A stretch of 64,000 nt of DNA from Caldilineaceae bacterium (GTDB lineage Bacteria > Chloroflexota > Anaerolineae > Caldilineales > Caldilineaceae). This document shows positions 1 to 9,454 of the stretch, one piece after another. Below the pieces are notes generated by a model. It was not told where the DNA came from. It ran no database searches and was given only the letters and a program-made list of their open reading frames with translations. Within the stretch, counting starts at the first letter, position 1. Each line of letters begins with the position of its first letter. Location of the stretch: NCBI GenBank assembly GCA_022827195.1, contig JAJDTL010000039.1, positions 62,001-126,000 on the forward strand, given 5' to 3'. Made by a program: the position numbers and the translations under genes.

Positions 1-88
1 AGCCGAACAGACCGACGAGGGTCGTTGCGGCGTTGATATCGATCGGAAACAGGTCCGAGTCGACCGATTCCTGCTGCTTTTCACTCAT
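1..88 (-). CDS. N-terminus of an unknown gene following aroA (cut by window edge)
   Basis: Only the first 29 codons are visible (begins MSEKQQESVDSDLFPIDINA, then runs off the left edge). The ATG at 86-88 overlaps the end of aroA, whose stop is 81-83, in an ATGAGTGA arrangement, so the gene is probably translationally coupled to the aromatic operon. The visible residues are hydrophilic and acidic and match no family I recognise. No function is assigned. Confidence 0.55.
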   Translation of the reverse strand, partial: MSEKQQESVDSDLFPIDINAATTLVGLFG

Positions 89-1412
89 TGTAACTCGCCC
101 GATCCAACGCTTGTACCTCCACCTCCAGGGCGCGCAGCGTGGTCTCGAATCCAGGGAAGCTGTCCGCTGTAACATGCGCGTTGCGAATCGTCGTCTCGCC
201 GTCCGCAATGAGACCGGCCACCGCCAGCGCCATCGCCAGCCGGTGATCGCCGTGGCTGTCCACCGTGGTGCCTCGCAGCGGCGTCGGCCCGTCAACGATG
301 AATCCGTCGGGCCTCTCATGAATCCGCGCCCCCAGCTTTTTGAGTTCGGAAACGGTCGTGGCGATCCGGTCGGTCTCCTTCACCCGCAGCTCCTGGGCAT
401 CGCGTACCACCGTGCGCCCCTCGGCCTGCGTAGCAGCTACCGCCAGGACCGGCAGCTCGTCGATCATGGTGACAATCTGGCCGCCGCCGAACTCCAGCCC
501 TTGCAGGCCGCCGCCGCTGACAATCAGGTCCGCGACAGGCTCCCCCCCTTGATGAGGCCGTTCTCTGCGCCGAATGCTGGCCCCCATCTCCGACAGCGCG
601 TCCACGATGCCTGTGCGCGTGGCGTTGATGCCAACGTCCAGAATCGTCAGGTTGCTGTCGGACAGGGCCGAGGCCGCCACAAGAAGAAAGGCTGCCGAGG
701 AGATGTCACCGGGAACGAACAGGCTCATCGGTTTGAGCGGCGACTGGGGTCGCTCGCTGTGCGTCGTGTTGCCGAGCGCCGAGATCGGCGCACCCATCGA
801 TATCAGCATTCGCTCGGTATGATCGCGTGCCGGCCCCGGTTGGTGAACGACGGTTAGCCCGTGCGCGTACAGTCCTGCCAGCAGAAGGCAGCTTTTCACC
901 TGCGCGCTGGCGATCGGCATCTCGTACTCGATCGCTTCCAGCCGACCTGGCACAATTGTCAGAGGCGCATACCTGCCGCCCTGACGCCCGTAGACCTGCG
1001 CCCCCATCGAACGCAGCGGCTCAACGATGCGGGCCATCGGACGGCCGCGGATCTGGGCCGTGCCGCTGAGCACGCTCACAAACTCCTGCCCGGAAAGCAG
1101 CCCCGCCAGCAGTCGCATCGTCGTGCCGCTGTTGTCGCAATCCAACACACCATCCGGCTCCCGCAGACCGTCGATGCCGACGCCGTCAATCTCCAACTGT
1201 GTCGGGCTGATTTCGTCAATGGCGACGCCCATTGCCCGCATGATGTTCATCGTCGCCCGGCAATCATGCCCGTCCAGAAAGTTGCGGATGTAGGAACGCC
1301 CCTCTGCCAGCGAGCTGAATATCACCGCCCGATGGCTGATCGACTTGTCGCCCGGCACCGTGCAACGGCCAACCAGCGGACCGCTATTTCTGATCTTGAG
1401 AATGTCTGCCAT
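81..1412 (-). CDS. aroA: 3-phosphoshikimate 1-carboxyvinyltransferase (EPSP synthase)
   Basis: Sixth step of the shikimate pathway: transfers enolpyruvate from PEP to shikimate-3-phosphate in the cytoplasm. The protein is 443 aa, normal for the family. The N-terminal substrate loop GDKSISHR lies at residues 21-28 (K23, S24 and R28 are the usual ligands), the DNSGTTMR motif at 93-100, the catalytic D-E pair of MIDELPVLA at 318-319, ETDR at 346-349 and HGDHR at 387-391. An in-frame extension to 1484 exists, but it is arginine/cysteine-rich and unlike the family, so the ATG at 1410-1412 (MADILKI) is preferred. It is the last complete gene of the aromatic operon and overlaps the next start codon. 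All catalytic motifs are intact. Confidence 0.97.
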   Translation of the reverse strand: MADILKIRNSGPLVGRCTVPGDKSISHRAVIFSSLAEGRSYIRNFLDGHDCRATMNIMRAMGVAIDEISPTQLEIDGVGIDGLREPDGVLDCDNSGTTMRLLAGLLSGQEFVSVLSGTAQIRGRPMARIVEPLRSMGAQVYGRQGGRYAPLTIVPGRLEAIEYEMPIASAQVKSCLLLAGLYAHGLTVVHQPGPARDHTERMLISMGAPISALGNTTHSERPQSPLKPMSLFVPGDISSAAFLLVAASALSDSNLTILDVGINATRTGIVDALSEMGASIRRRERPHQGGEPVADLIVSGGGLQGLEFGGGQIVTMIDELPVLAVAATQAEGRTVVRDAQELRVKETDRIATTVSELKKLGARIHERPDGFIVDGPTPLRGTTVDSHGDHRLAMALAVAGLIADGETTIRNAHVTADSFPGFETTLRALEVEVQALDRASYNE

Positions 1413-1529
1413 AGTTAGAGTGGATAGGTGAATTTGAAATTGTACGCAGCCACGCGGTAGACACCGGAACGCCCAGCGCGGCAATGCGGGGAGGCCTCGG
1501 TCGCCCAGCCGCCGCCGAATCCCGCGCTC

Positions 1530-2429
1530 TCAGTCGCCCACTTGCGCCGCCGGCAACGCCTTGTTCTGTTGCCACGCCGACCGCAACGCCTGCGAACAGG
1601 AGAGTTTCTCCGACAACGACTCTTCGTCACAGTCCGCCAGCAACCCCCGCAGCTCATTCAGATGACCGCCCAAAGCATCCAGCTGAGTCAGGACCGCCTC
1701 CCGGTTGGTCATGAGAATATCGAGAAACATCTGCGTATCGCTTGCCGCCACGCGGCTCGTGTCCCTGAAACCGCCCGCTGCCAGCTCCCAGACGGTGCTG
1801 TCGGACGCCGCGCCGTCGGCCACCGTGTGCACCAGCGCGCTGGCAAGCAGATACGGCAGATGACTGATGGCGGCCACCAGCCGGTCATGCCGCACCGGCT
1901 CAAGCACAATCGGATAGGCCCCGATCGCCTTGACCAGCTCAGTTGCGAGCGCGACCGTCTCCGGCCTCGTGCGCGCAAGGGGCGAAAGCACCCACGGCGC
2001 CTGCTCGTAGAGACCGCTCTCGGCCGACGCGTAACCCGCCGTCTCCTTGCCGGTCATAGGATGGCCGCCGATCGGCTGAATCCTCGGCGGCAGGCCCTCC
2101 ATCGCCGCGCAGATCTCCGCCTTGGTGCTGCCCATATCCATGACAACGGTCCCCGGCCACAGGATCGGACCCAGCCGTTCAAGTATCGTGACGACCGCTC
2201 GCACCGGCGTCGAAAGAATGACGATATCCGCACCCGCGACGCCGGAACCAAGGTCGGTCGTGGCCAGGTCGACCGCTTCTTCCTCGAATGAGCGTAATAT
2301 CGTGCTGATGCTGCGCGTGACGCCCCGCACCTCGCGACACAGGTTCCGCCGCTTCAGGTCCATGCACAGGCTCGCCCCCATCAGGCCAAGCCCAATCACG
2401 GTGACGCTGCAATCAGAAAGAGACTTCAT
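1530..2429 (-). CDS. tyrA: Prephenate dehydrogenase
   Basis: Oxidative decarboxylation of prephenate to 4-hydroxyphenylpyruvate, the committed step to tyrosine. The 299-aa protein opens with a Rossmann dinucleotide motif (GLGLMGAS, residues 13-20). DMGSTK at 98-103 and GGHPMTGKE at 121-129 (catalytic His123) are the family signatures; the C-terminal half is the all-helical dimerisation domain. No C-terminal ACT domain is present, so feedback control by tyrosine is not obvious from this protein. It lies between the DAHP synthases and aroA, about 75 bp after the former and 117 bp before the latter. There is no fused chorismate mutase; that activity is provided by the separate aroH at the head of the operon. 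Confidence 0.95.
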   Translation of the reverse strand: MKSLSDCSVTVIGLGLMGASLCMDLKRRNLCREVRGVTRSISTILRSFEEEAVDLATTDLGSGVAGADIVILSTPVRAVVTILERLGPILWPGTVVMDMGSTKAEICAAMEGLPPRIQPIGGHPMTGKETAGYASAESGLYEQAPWVLSPLARTRPETVALATELVKAIGAYPIVLEPVRHDRLVAAISHLPYLLASALVHTVADGAASDSTVWELAAGGFRDTSRVAASDTQMFLDILMTNREAVLTQLDALGGHLNELRGLLADCDEESLSEKLSCSQALRSAWQQNKALPAAQVGD

Positions 2430-2504
2430 GATACCCTGCTGAGTTTCCGAGTCTTCGCAGCTCTATCAATGCCGCGGCGACCAACCAAAAACATCAGCCT
2501 CTCC

Positions 2505-3521
2505 TCAGATCTCGCGCCCAACCGCACTGGCAACCGTGCGCAACTCCTTCATCAGGTTGCCGAAACGCTGGAAGGTGAGACTTTGGGCGCCGTCGCTCCA
2601 GGCCTTGGACGGGTTGGGATGCACCTCGATCATCAGGGCATCGGCGCCGGCGGCCACCGCTGCTTTCGCGATCGGACTTACGTACTCCCACTGACCTGTA
2701 CCGTGCGCGGGGTCGGCGACAACAGGCAAGTGCGTCAACTGCTTCAACACCGGTATCGCGTTGATATCGAAAGTATTGCGCGTGGCAGTCTCGTACGTGC
2801 GGATCCCCCGCTCGCACACCATCACCTGCATGTTGCCATTGCTCAAAATGTACTCGGCCCCCATCAGCAGCTCCTGGATCGTGCCGCTGATCCCCCGCTT
2901 GAGAAAGACCGGTTTGCTCGTCTTGCCGACCGCCTTCAGAAGCGGGTAATTCTGGTTGTTGCGGGCGCCAATCTGGAAGATGTCCGTGTAGTCACCTACC
3001 AGTTCGATGTCCTCAGAGCTCATCACCTCGGTGATCACCGGCAGACCCGTCTGTTCGCGGGCTTCGGCCAGATACTTGAGCCCCTCTTCGCCCAGGCCCT
3101 GGAAACTGTAGGGGCTGCTGCGCGGCTTGTAAGCGCCCCCGCGCAACACCGAGCCGCCTGCCTCTTTCACCGCATGGGCAGTCTCCAGAATCTGTTCGCG
3201 GCTCTCGACGCTGCACGGCCCTGCCATCACCACGATCTTCTCGCCGCCCACCGTGATGCCGTTGACCGGAATCGCCGTCGACGATGGAACGAAATCGCGG
3301 CTCGCATACTTGTAGGGTTGCATGATGCGCACCGTCTTCTCCACGCCATCAAGCACCTCAAACGTGTCCTGCTGGATCAGATAGTCGTCGGCCCCGATGA
3401 TACCGACAACTGTGCGCGCCTCACCCCGGCTGAGATGCACCTTATAGCCCAGTTCCTCGACGCGCTTGACGACCCCTTCCACCTCTTCCGGCGATGCGTG
3501 CTGCTTCATTACGACAATCAT
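2505..3521 (-). CDS. aroF: DAHP synthase, type I-beta, with N-terminal regulatory domain (copy 1)
   Basis: 3-deoxy-7-phosphoheptulonate synthase condenses PEP and erythrose-4-phosphate, the entry step of the shikimate pathway. In this 338-aa protein residues 1-70 form a ferredoxin-like/ACT-type domain (MIVVMKQHA start), as in the Thermotoga enzyme, which normally mediates feedback inhibition by tyrosine or phenylalanine. The catalytic barrel begins near residue 85 and contains GPCSVES (101-107), [11 protein letters not shown], and the C-terminal DPAHGTG and EVHPNP metal/substrate motifs. A closely related second copy lies directly upstream. A purine-rich AGGAAAGGAT sequence precedes the ATG. 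Confidence 0.96.
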   Translation of the reverse strand: MIVVMKQHASPEEVEGVVKRVEELGYKVHLSRGEARTVVGIIGADDYLIQQDTFEVLDGVEKTVRIMQPYKYASRDFVPSSTAIPVNGITVGGEKIVVMAGPCSVESREQILETAHAVKEAGGSVLRGGAYKPRSSPYSFQGLGEEGLKYLAEAREQTGLPVITEVMSSEDIELVGDYTDIFQIGARNNQNYPLLKAVGKTSKPVFLKRGISGTIQELLMGAEYILSNGNMQVMVCERGIRTYETATRNTFDINAIPVLKQLTHLPVVADPAHGTGQWEYVSPIAKAAVAAGADALMIEVHPNPSKAWSDGAQSLTFQRFGNLMKELRTVASAVGREI

Positions 3522-3624
3522 TGATAGATCCTTTCCTGGTACAGTTGTTCAGCTGAAATATCAATGTAGGATGAATTCGGCGGGAAGGCGAAACTGCCTG
3601 CCCGTCCGCTAACTGTCAATTTTG

Positions 3625-4701
3625 TCAAGCCAGGACCGCGCGCCTCCCGTCGGCATCGATAGGCACGCTCTCCTGCTCGCCCGGCGAAGCAACCTTGCGG
3701 CCAACCGCCTCAGCTACCTTTCGCAGTCCGCCCATCAACTCGGCGAACCGCTCCGGCTTGAGACTCTGATCACCGTCGCTCATGGCCGATTCGGGATCAG
3801 GATGCACCTCAAGAATGAGGGCGTCGGCGCCCGCTGCCACCGCCGCCAGCGACATCGGCGGGACCAACTCCCAGTCTCCCGTGCCGTGGGCAGGATCGGC
3901 AACGACCGGCAGGTGCGAGGACCGCTTCAATACCGGAATTGCATTCAGATCAAAAGTGTTGCGTGTTGCCGTCTCGTAGGTGCGAATGCCCCGCTCGCAC
4001 AGCATCACTTCCATATTTCCGTTGCTCAGAATGTACTCGGCGCACATCAGGAGCTCATTTATCTCGCCGCTGATGCCTCGCTTGAGCATGACCGGTCGCT
4101 TCGCCTTCCCCACCGCCTGCAGCAGACCGTAATTCTGCATATTGCGCGCACCGATCTGTAGAATATCGACGTATTCGGCCACCATGTCGATCGCCTCGAT
4201 CGTCATAACTTCGGAAATCACAGGCAACCCTGTCATCTCTCTCGCCTCGGCCAGATACTTCAACCCCTCTTCCCCCAGGCCCTGGAAGCTGTATGGGCTG
4301 GTCCGCGGCTTGAACGCGCCGCCGCGCAGCACGCTTGCCCCCGCCTCCTTCACCGCCATCGCCGTCTCGATGATCTGCGCACGGCTTTCGACGCTGCAGG
4401 GTCCGGCCATGACGACGACCTCTTCGCCGCCAAACCTGATTCCGTCCACATTGATAACCGTGCCCTCAGGATGCGTAGCACGACTTGCCAGCTTGTATGG
4501 ATCCTGGATGCGGACCGTCTTCAGCACGCCCGCCATCGCATCGAAGGTCTCCCGGCGGACCCGCGTCAGATCGCCGATCAGCGCGATTACGGTATGGTCC
4601 TGCCCGTAGATCGGCTGTGTCTGCGCGCCCAGCGCCTCGGCCCGCTGCATCACATTTCCAATCTCGGCTGTGGTTGCACTTGCTTTCATTACGACGACCA
4701 T
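3625..4701 (-). CDS. aroF: DAHP synthase, type I-beta, with N-terminal regulatory domain (copy 2)
   Basis: Tandem paralogue of the downstream gene with the same architecture: ferredoxin-like domain at 1-70, catalytic barrel with GPCSVES at 100-106, [18 protein letters not shown] and EVHPDPESA. It is 358 aa, about 20 longer than copy 1 because of a polar C-terminal tail (after [11 protein letters not shown]). The reading frame continues to 4794, but the arginine-rich leader is not family-like; the ATG at 4699-4701 aligns exactly with the start of copy 1. The regulatory domains differ much more than the barrels, which fits two isoenzymes answering to different end products. That reading is inference. 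Confidence 0.95.
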   Translation of the reverse strand: MVVVMKASATTAEIGNVMQRAEALGAQTQPIYGQDHTVIALIGDLTRVRRETFDAMAGVLKTVRIQDPYKLASRATHPEGTVINVDGIRFGGEEVVVMAGPCSVESRAQIIETAMAVKEAGASVLRGGAFKPRTSPYSFQGLGEEGLKYLAEAREMTGLPVISEVMTIEAIDMVAEYVDILQIGARNMQNYGLLQAVGKAKRPVMLKRGISGEINELLMCAEYILSNGNMEVMLCERGIRTYETATRNTFDLNAIPVLKRSSHLPVVADPAHGTGDWELVPPMSLAAVAAGADALILEVHPDPESAMSDGDQSLKPERFAELMGGLRKVAEAVGRKVASPGEQESVPIDADGRRAVLA

Positions 4702-4803
4702 CTCTATCTCCTGATCTTGTCTTCTTGTCCTTCCGAACAAGCCCCGTCTGCGACGAGGGCATCCCCGCTCCTCGTGCGCGGCCGGGGCCGGCACACATAC
4801 CCA

Positions 4804-5661
4804 CTAGATCTGCAGGTTGGCCTCCTGCGCGTACTGTTCCTGGGTCGGCAGCGCCGCCGCCGGGTAGCTGCCCAGCATCTTCACAAACGCAGCACGATTC
4901 AGCAGCCCGAGAACCGCGGCGCTGCAATCCGGCTCCTGCCAGTGGCCCACAAAGTCCAGGTAAAAGACATACTCCCACGGACGGTTGCGGCGTGGACGGC
5001 TCTCCAATTTCGCCAGGTTTATGTTGCGCTCAGCAAACTCGCCGAGACAGGCATAGAGCGCTCCGGGGCTGTGAGGCGTGGCGAAGACGAGCGACGTCTT
5101 GGCGTTTGACGTCTGCTCCGCGTCACCCCTGCCGACGATGAAGAAACGCGTAAAGTTGTAGTGCAAGTCCTCGATGCCGCTCTGAACAACCTCAAGCCCG
5201 TAGATCTCGCCGGCCAGTGCGCTCGCAATCACGCCAACGTTAGGCTCCGGCTTCTCGGCCAGCTCCTTGGCGCTGCCCGCCGTGTCGTACCAGGGAATCG
5301 CCTCGTATCCGTGGCGGTTCAGAAACCCTTCACACTGCGCCAGCGCCTGCGGATGGCTGCGCACCTGCTCTATCCTCTCTCCGTTGCCCGGCAGCGTCAA
5401 CAGGTTGTGCTGCACCCGCAGCAGAATCTCTCCTTGCACGCGAAAGTCGTGGTCCAGCAGCAGGTCGTACGCCTTGTTGATGCTGCCCGCCAGCGAGTTC
5501 TCTACCGGCACCGCCCCGGCCGTGGCCCGCTCCTCGCCAAGCGCGGCAAATATGTCCTCAAACGTACGGCAGGGCAACGCCTCGACGTCGGCGCCATACT
5601 GCTGGCGGATCGCCTCCTCGGAGTAGGCGCCGTTCTCTCCTTGAAATGCGACAACTCTCAT
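4804..5661 (-). CDS. pheA: Prephenate dehydratase
   Basis: Decarboxylating dehydration of prephenate to phenylpyruvate, committing flux to phenylalanine. The 285-aa protein has the two-lobed catalytic region at 1-180 with the TRF catalytic triplet at 171-173 (NFTRFFIVG) and [10 protein letters not shown] at 51-60. The C-terminal ACT domain carries the ESRP motif at 220-223, which binds phenylalanine in known enzymes, so allosteric inhibition by phenylalanine is likely. No chorismate mutase domain is fused. The gene lies just after aroH and about 100 bp before DAHP synthase copy 2, all on the minus strand. Confidence 0.96.
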   Translation of the reverse strand: MRVVAFQGENGAYSEEAIRQQYGADVEALPCRTFEDIFAALGEERATAGAVPVENSLAGSINKAYDLLLDHDFRVQGEILLRVQHNLLTLPGNGERIEQVRSHPQALAQCEGFLNRHGYEAIPWYDTAGSAKELAEKPEPNVGVIASALAGEIYGLEVVQSGIEDLHYNFTRFFIVGRGDAEQTSNAKTSLVFATPHSPGALYACLGEFAERNINLAKLESRPRRNRPWEYVFYLDFVGHWQEPDCSAAVLGLLNRAAFVKMLGSYPAAALPTQEQYAQEANLQI

Positions 5662-5735
5662 CGGACTGCTCCAATCTTTCTATCTGCGTCTGCACACCAT
5701 TCCAACCAGCCGTCTACCCCTTCCCGCGCGGCCTC

Positions 5736-6170
5736 TCAGACGCCCTCGGCTAAGTTGGCCAGTTGCTCGTCAATCCAGCGGTTGAGCTCGTCCATATCGA
5801 TCTCTGAAGCCAGGCTCTGGTCGGGACGCAGGCTTTGCGCCTCCTTAAGATAGACATGGTGTATCTCATCCTGCGGCGTGTCTGTATTCCAGTGAACCAT
5901 GATCCGCACACACATAGACACGCTGTCGGGCACCTCCATCTCGTGCCCGCAAAGCAGAGGCACATCCATCCACCCCAGTTGGCGCGCTGCCAGCGCCGGA
6001 TACTGGCTCACAATATCGCGGGTCGTCGTAAAGATGGCGCTGCACACATCCACAGACTCTATCCCGTTTAGACGAATCATCAGCGCCAGGAGTTCACGCG
6101 TGCCCCGCAATATGGCCTCAGGCGTGTCCTCTTCCACCGTCGTCGCACCCCGTATCCCTCGACAGATCAC
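5736..6170 (-). CDS. aroH: Chorismate mutase, AroH type
   Basis: Monofunctional trimeric-type chorismate mutase (chorismate to prephenate). The 144-aa protein matches Bacillus AroH in length and keeps the active-site residues: R7 in RGIRGATT, E77 in GHEME, R89 in [10 protein letters not shown] and Y107 in [13 protein letters not shown]. The start is a GTG at 6168-6170 preceded by GGGGGAG. It is the first gene of the aromatic operon and feeds both pheA and tyrA downstream. I see no leader peptide or attenuator between it and the terminator at 6294-6321. Confidence 0.94.
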   Translation of the reverse strand: MICRGIRGATTVEEDTPEAILRGTRELLALMIRLNGIESVDVCSAIFTTTRDIVSQYPALAARQLGWMDVPLLCGHEMEVPDSVSMCVRIMVHWNTDTPQDEIHHVYLKEAQSLRPDQSLASEIDMDELNRWIDEQLANLAEGV

Positions 6171-6293
6171 GGCTCCCCCTAACTTTCACCCCGGGAACTC
6201 GCCCCGGAGGCGCTGCGAACTTGCCTCTTTTCTACGTTCCCCTACCCTGTAGCGGCGGGCCAACCCTTGCCCGCAATACGCCTGAATGCCAAC

Positions 6294-6321
6294 AAAAAAA
6301 GCGTGGAGTTCGTCTCCACGC
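6294..6321 (-). terminator. Intrinsic terminator of the envelope cassette
   Basis: On the minus strand an 8-bp perfect stem (GCGTGGAG / CTCCACGC, arms 6314-6321 and 6301-6308) with a 5-nt loop is followed by seven T residues (6300-6294). It lies 27 bp after the stop of the small gene at 6348-6659 and separates that transcript from aroH. Confidence 0.85.
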
Positions 6322-6347
6322 TTTGAGTGTTTCTACGTCAGCTGCCC

Positions 6348-6659
6348 TTACACAGCCCAACGCTCCTCAGCCAGTGGAGACGGTTGGCTCACGCCAAAAT
6401 AATAGCCAAACCAGAAGTTGCCAAAAGAAAACCCGCGCCACTCGTGGCGCAGGTTGCTCGACAACAGGATCTCCGCGGCGCTCGGCCCGTCCAAAAGGTT
6501 GATCGGCAAGAGCGAATCGTCCTCGCTGCAAATCAGATCGGCAATCGTCATTACTTCGTCAGATCTTTGATCGCTCACGCTGTCGATTCGTCCTGGTTTG
6601 GAGGCGGATTGGCTCTGCAAGATTGTAATTGAAGCGAGAATATCACGCAAGAAACCCAT
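6348..6659 (-). CDS. Small hypothetical protein, last gene of the envelope cassette
   Basis: A 103-aa frame starting with the ATG at 6657-6659 (MGFLRDILAS). The middle contains an acidic stretch (ICSEDDSLLP) and the end is aromatic-rich (FGNFWFGYYFG). No signal peptide, membrane segment or known domain is evident. Support for it being a gene comes from context: same strand as the two membrane proteins upstream, and a strong intrinsic terminator immediately after its stop. No clear ribosome binding site is seen, so it might be translated weakly or be spurious. Confidence 0.5.
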   Translation of the reverse strand: MGFLRDILASITILQSQSASKPGRIDSVSDQRSDEVMTIADLICSEDDSLLPINLLDGPSAAEILLSSNLRHEWRGFSFGNFWFGYYFGVSQPSPLAEERWAV

Positions 6660-6731
6660 TGTCAACTCTGGCGCGTCCTGAATTCACACTACCTCCAAAA
6701 CGCTCCCGTAGCTCTTCGCCAAGACAATCAC

Positions 6732-7577
6732 TCACTGCTCCGTATACCGCAGCACGACCACCTCGTAGTGTAGCGGCGACCAGTCCTGGATCACTGCTGC
6801 CCTCATATCACCGTCCGGCGAAACAGACTCCTCGACCAGCCTTCCCCTCCATGCGACAATACTCGTGTCGCCGCTGGGATGTTCCGGACCCGAACTGACC
6901 TCGGTCGAAGACGCAAAGTCGACCGGTGGTCCGTCGATCCGCTGTGGCCCAACCCCGCCGGCCGCATCATACATCCAATAGTCACCGCCATTGCACGTTT
7001 CCCAGGGCTCATTCTCCGTGAAATAGTAGAGAACGCCTTCCCCGCTCCAGCCAAGCAACCTGTATTGACAGCGACCATGGAAATCATCCAGCTCATACTG
7101 GGCGCGTCGAATCGCACCTTCCAGCAGGCTTTGAGGCTTGGTAAGCCAGTCCACCTCATACCCCGGCGGCGCCTGGAAGACCTCCAGGGCATCGTACCTG
7201 CCGTACATCGCCGGCACTGCAAGAGGCGCAACGGCAATCAGGGCCAGTGGCACAAACGAGACTGCACGTGCGACCCTTCCCCGCTGTGCGAAAACCCAAA
7301 GCACGATGCAGAGCACCAGCCCAACGCCCCAAAAGACCAGAAAAGAAACTTGACCTGCATAGACAACCAGGGTCGGAATCAGGAAGAGAATAGCCAGCAG
7401 TGGACCCATTGTGGAAAGGGTCCTCTCCAACCATACCGGCATCGTCTCCACAAAGTTCTGCAAAACCCAGTCGCCATAGACGCCCAGGAGCAGAGGCAAG
7501 AAAAGGATCCACATAAGGACCTTCAGGAAAGTTGACGGGCCGGACCTGGCCCGTCTGGGCCGTTTGAAGCGCTCCAT
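6732..7577 (-). CDS. Uncharacterised multi-spanning membrane protein (paralogue A)
   Basis: This 281-aa protein has a basic N-terminus, then about four hydrophobic segments within residues 18-130 (for example LMWILFLPLLLGVYG and SFVPLALIAVAPLAVPAMYG), and a soluble C-terminal part of about 150 aa. The soluble part has beta-propeller-like fragments (LLGWSGEGVLYYF, DYWMYDAAGG) and ends with EESVSPDGDMRAAVIQDW followed by LHYEVVV. The same layout and tail recur in the upstream neighbour, so the two arose by duplication. No enzymatic motif is visible. I infer an envelope protein whose C-terminal domain faces one side of the membrane; function unknown. Confidence 0.8.
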   Translation of the reverse strand: MERFKRPRRARSGPSTFLKVLMWILFLPLLLGVYGDWVLQNFVETMPVWLERTLSTMGPLLAILFLIPTLVVYAGQVSFLVFWGVGLVLCIVLWVFAQRGRVARAVSFVPLALIAVAPLAVPAMYGRYDALEVFQAPPGYEVDWLTKPQSLLEGAIRRAQYELDDFHGRCQYRLLGWSGEGVLYYFTENEPWETCNGGDYWMYDAAGGVGPQRIDGPPVDFASSTEVSSGPEHPSGDTSIVAWRGRLVEESVSPDGDMRAAVIQDWSPLHYEVVVLRYTEQ

Positions 7578-7742
7578 CTACATTCCCTCCAGACTGTCGC
7601 GGCAGATCCGTCCAAGTCATCAATCAGGCGACGCCTCCCCCAGCCCAAGCCCGCCCTTGAATGCACCTCCCGCTGAGCTCTTGGTACCGTAGGAACGACT
7701 GCACCGCCAAGCAGTCCGCCCACTTCCAGGCAGCGGGGCCGG

Positions 7743-8705
7743 TCACGGATCGATTCGCCGGACCACGACTACCTCATAATGTAGCACGGAAGCGTCATTA
7801 ATGACGAGCGCCCGCATCGCGCCGTCCGCAGAGACGGACTCCTCAATCACACGCGGATTCCAGGAGGTCTCTCCACGGCCGACCGGTTGCCTCTGCCGCA
7901 ATCGACTGCTGGGATGACGCAGATTGAGCTGGCTTACCTCCGTCGCCGGCTGAAAACCTTCAGGCAAAGAGCCGGTCCGCCATGCTCGCTCACCGGCCGC
8001 CGGGTCGTACACCCACAAGGTTCTCCGGCCAAACGGCCCGAAGGAGCTGTAGTATAGCCGCCCGTCGTCACTCCAACCGTGTAGCTTGAACTCGTCATCA
8101 TATTGGTACGTGCCAAGCTCGAACCGGGCGCGCCTGATGGCGAGCCCCAGGCTTCCTCGCGGCCGTGTAAGCCAGGCCACTTCCCCACCCGACCTAAGCC
8201 CAGGAGTCGACAGAGGCGCAGGCTCATACATTCCTGTCACTGCAATTGGAGCCATCAGGAGCAGTGCCAGCGGCAAGAGCGAAATCGCCCTTACCTTCCA
8301 TCCGCTTTGAGAGATAAGCCAGAGCCAAGTGCAGATCACAAGGCCCGCACACCAGATGACGAGAAACGATATCGGACCCGTATAGAACAGTAGAGTCGGG
8401 GCAAGAACAAGAAAGTATACGGAAGGGGCCACCAATGTGATGATTCTGCCCCCTATACCTGTCATCGGCAACTCAATTGCCTGAAACAGCCAGCCGCCAT
8501 ATATGCCCAGCAACAGCGGGACAAACAGGAGCCACATAATGCCCCGCAGGACTGCTGCCAAGCCCGGATCATCTTCTTCGATTGGCTTGAAGTAATGCAC
8601 TATCCCCGCTCCAGTCGCGCAGACCGAACCCGCCATCGCTTTGGCCTTGGGCGCCCCGGCGCTCTTGAGGCCGCCGGCATAACGGCCTTTCGCATACGCA
8701 GTCAA
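7743..8705 (-). CDS. Uncharacterised multi-spanning membrane protein (paralogue B)
   Basis: A tandem paralogue of the downstream gene: hydrophobic segments beginning IMWLLFVPLLLGIYGGW, then ISLLPLALLLMAPIAVTGMY, then a soluble domain with KLHGWSDDGRLYY and LWVYDPAAGE, ending EESVSADGAMRALVIND and LHYEVVVVR. The frame allows a start at 8705 (320 aa). A GTG at 8598-8600, after a GGAG-like sequence, would give 285 aa, closer to paralogue A, and may be the true start because the N-terminal 35 residues have no counterpart there. Function unknown. Confidence 0.78.
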   Translation of the reverse strand: MTAYAKGRYAGGLKSAGAPKAKAMAGSVCATGAGIVHYFKPIEEDDPGLAAVLRGIMWLLFVPLLLGIYGGWLFQAIELPMTGIGGRIITLVAPSVYFLVLAPTLLFYTGPISFLVIWCAGLVICTWLWLISQSGWKVRAISLLPLALLLMAPIAVTGMYEPAPLSTPGLRSGGEVAWLTRPRGSLGLAIRRARFELGTYQYDDEFKLHGWSDDGRLYYSSFGPFGRRTLWVYDPAAGERAWRTGSLPEGFQPATEVSQLNLRHPSSRLRQRQPVGRGETSWNPRVIEESVSADGAMRALVINDASVLHYEVVVVRRIDP

Positions 8706-8746
8706 TCGAAGCCCTTAGCCCTGCACCGGCGCGCTCCGTATCGCCT

Positions 8747-9454
8747 CTACTCCGAGCTCGCCCGTGAAGTTGAGAGCGAATCGGAGCTTTGTCCCCCACA
8801 CGCCGCGTCCGGATTCACGCTGGGTGCCCCGTTGAAGCAAAGGCTTTCTCCAGCGGAAGAGTTCGCGATGCACAGTGGAGGCGGGTCCGGAATCGCAGAA
8901 AACGAGGCCACTTTGTCGCTGCAGTCCACTCGGACCGATTCGAGCGATGTCTCCTGCTGCTCCAGACCGTTGTGACGGCCGGGGACGACAGTTTCTGACG
9001 ACAGCAAGTCAGCTGCCGATAGCAGTGGAAAGTCGACGGTTTTGCGCTTCTCGTATTCGCTTGCATAGGACTCAATCAGCGTCGCCAGTTCCCTCCTATC
9101 CTCAAGACATGCCCGGTCGGCCGCCAGAAAAACACCCATGTAGAGCGTCGTGACTTCGGTCGGGTTGCCGTCTTCGCCAAGAGCCTCAGCCAATTTCAAG
9201 CTGCCGTCACGCGTGATGGCCTCTTCGGCCCAATTCAGCAGCCATCTGTCTTTCACCGCCACCTCTCCGCAGTAGATGGCGATTTCGCTGCCGGAGTCGC
9301 GGTATGCAACAAATACCGCCTCCTGCATGGGTTCGCAAGGCGGGTCAGAAAACTCGGGAACGGGTGTGGGAATAATCGCAATAGCTGCCGGATCGACTGT
9401 ACAGCCCGACAGCAGTAGGATCGCTGCAAGCGTTGAAAAAATCTGCTTCGTCAT
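8747..9454 (-). CDS. Predicted secreted lipoprotein, function unknown
   Basis: The 235-aa protein begins with a short basic n-region and hydrophobic core ending in a lipobox (LLLSGC, Cys18), so it is probably lipidated and exported. The mature part is rich in Asp, Glu and Ser, has six or more further cysteines that could form disulphides, and resembles no family I can name. It is the first gene of a same-strand cassette with the two paralogous membrane proteins, which suggests a shared envelope role. Confidence 0.75.
   Translation of the reverse strand: MTKQIFSTLAAILLLSGCTVDPAAIAIIPTPVPEFSDPPCEPMQEAVFVAYRDSGSEIAIYCGEVAVKDRWLLNWAEEAITRDGSLKLAEALGEDGNPTEVTTLYMGVFLAADRACLEDRRELATLIESYASEYEKRKTVDFPLLSAADLLSSETVVPGRHNGLEQQETSLESVRVDCSDKVASFSAIPDPPPLCIANSSAGESLCFNGAPSVNPDAACGGQSSDSLSTSRASSE

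Noticed and set aside
1413-1484. N-terminal extension of aroA
   Set aside because: The extra 24 residues are Arg/Cys-rich and absent from the family; the ATG at 1410-1412 gives a normal N-terminus.
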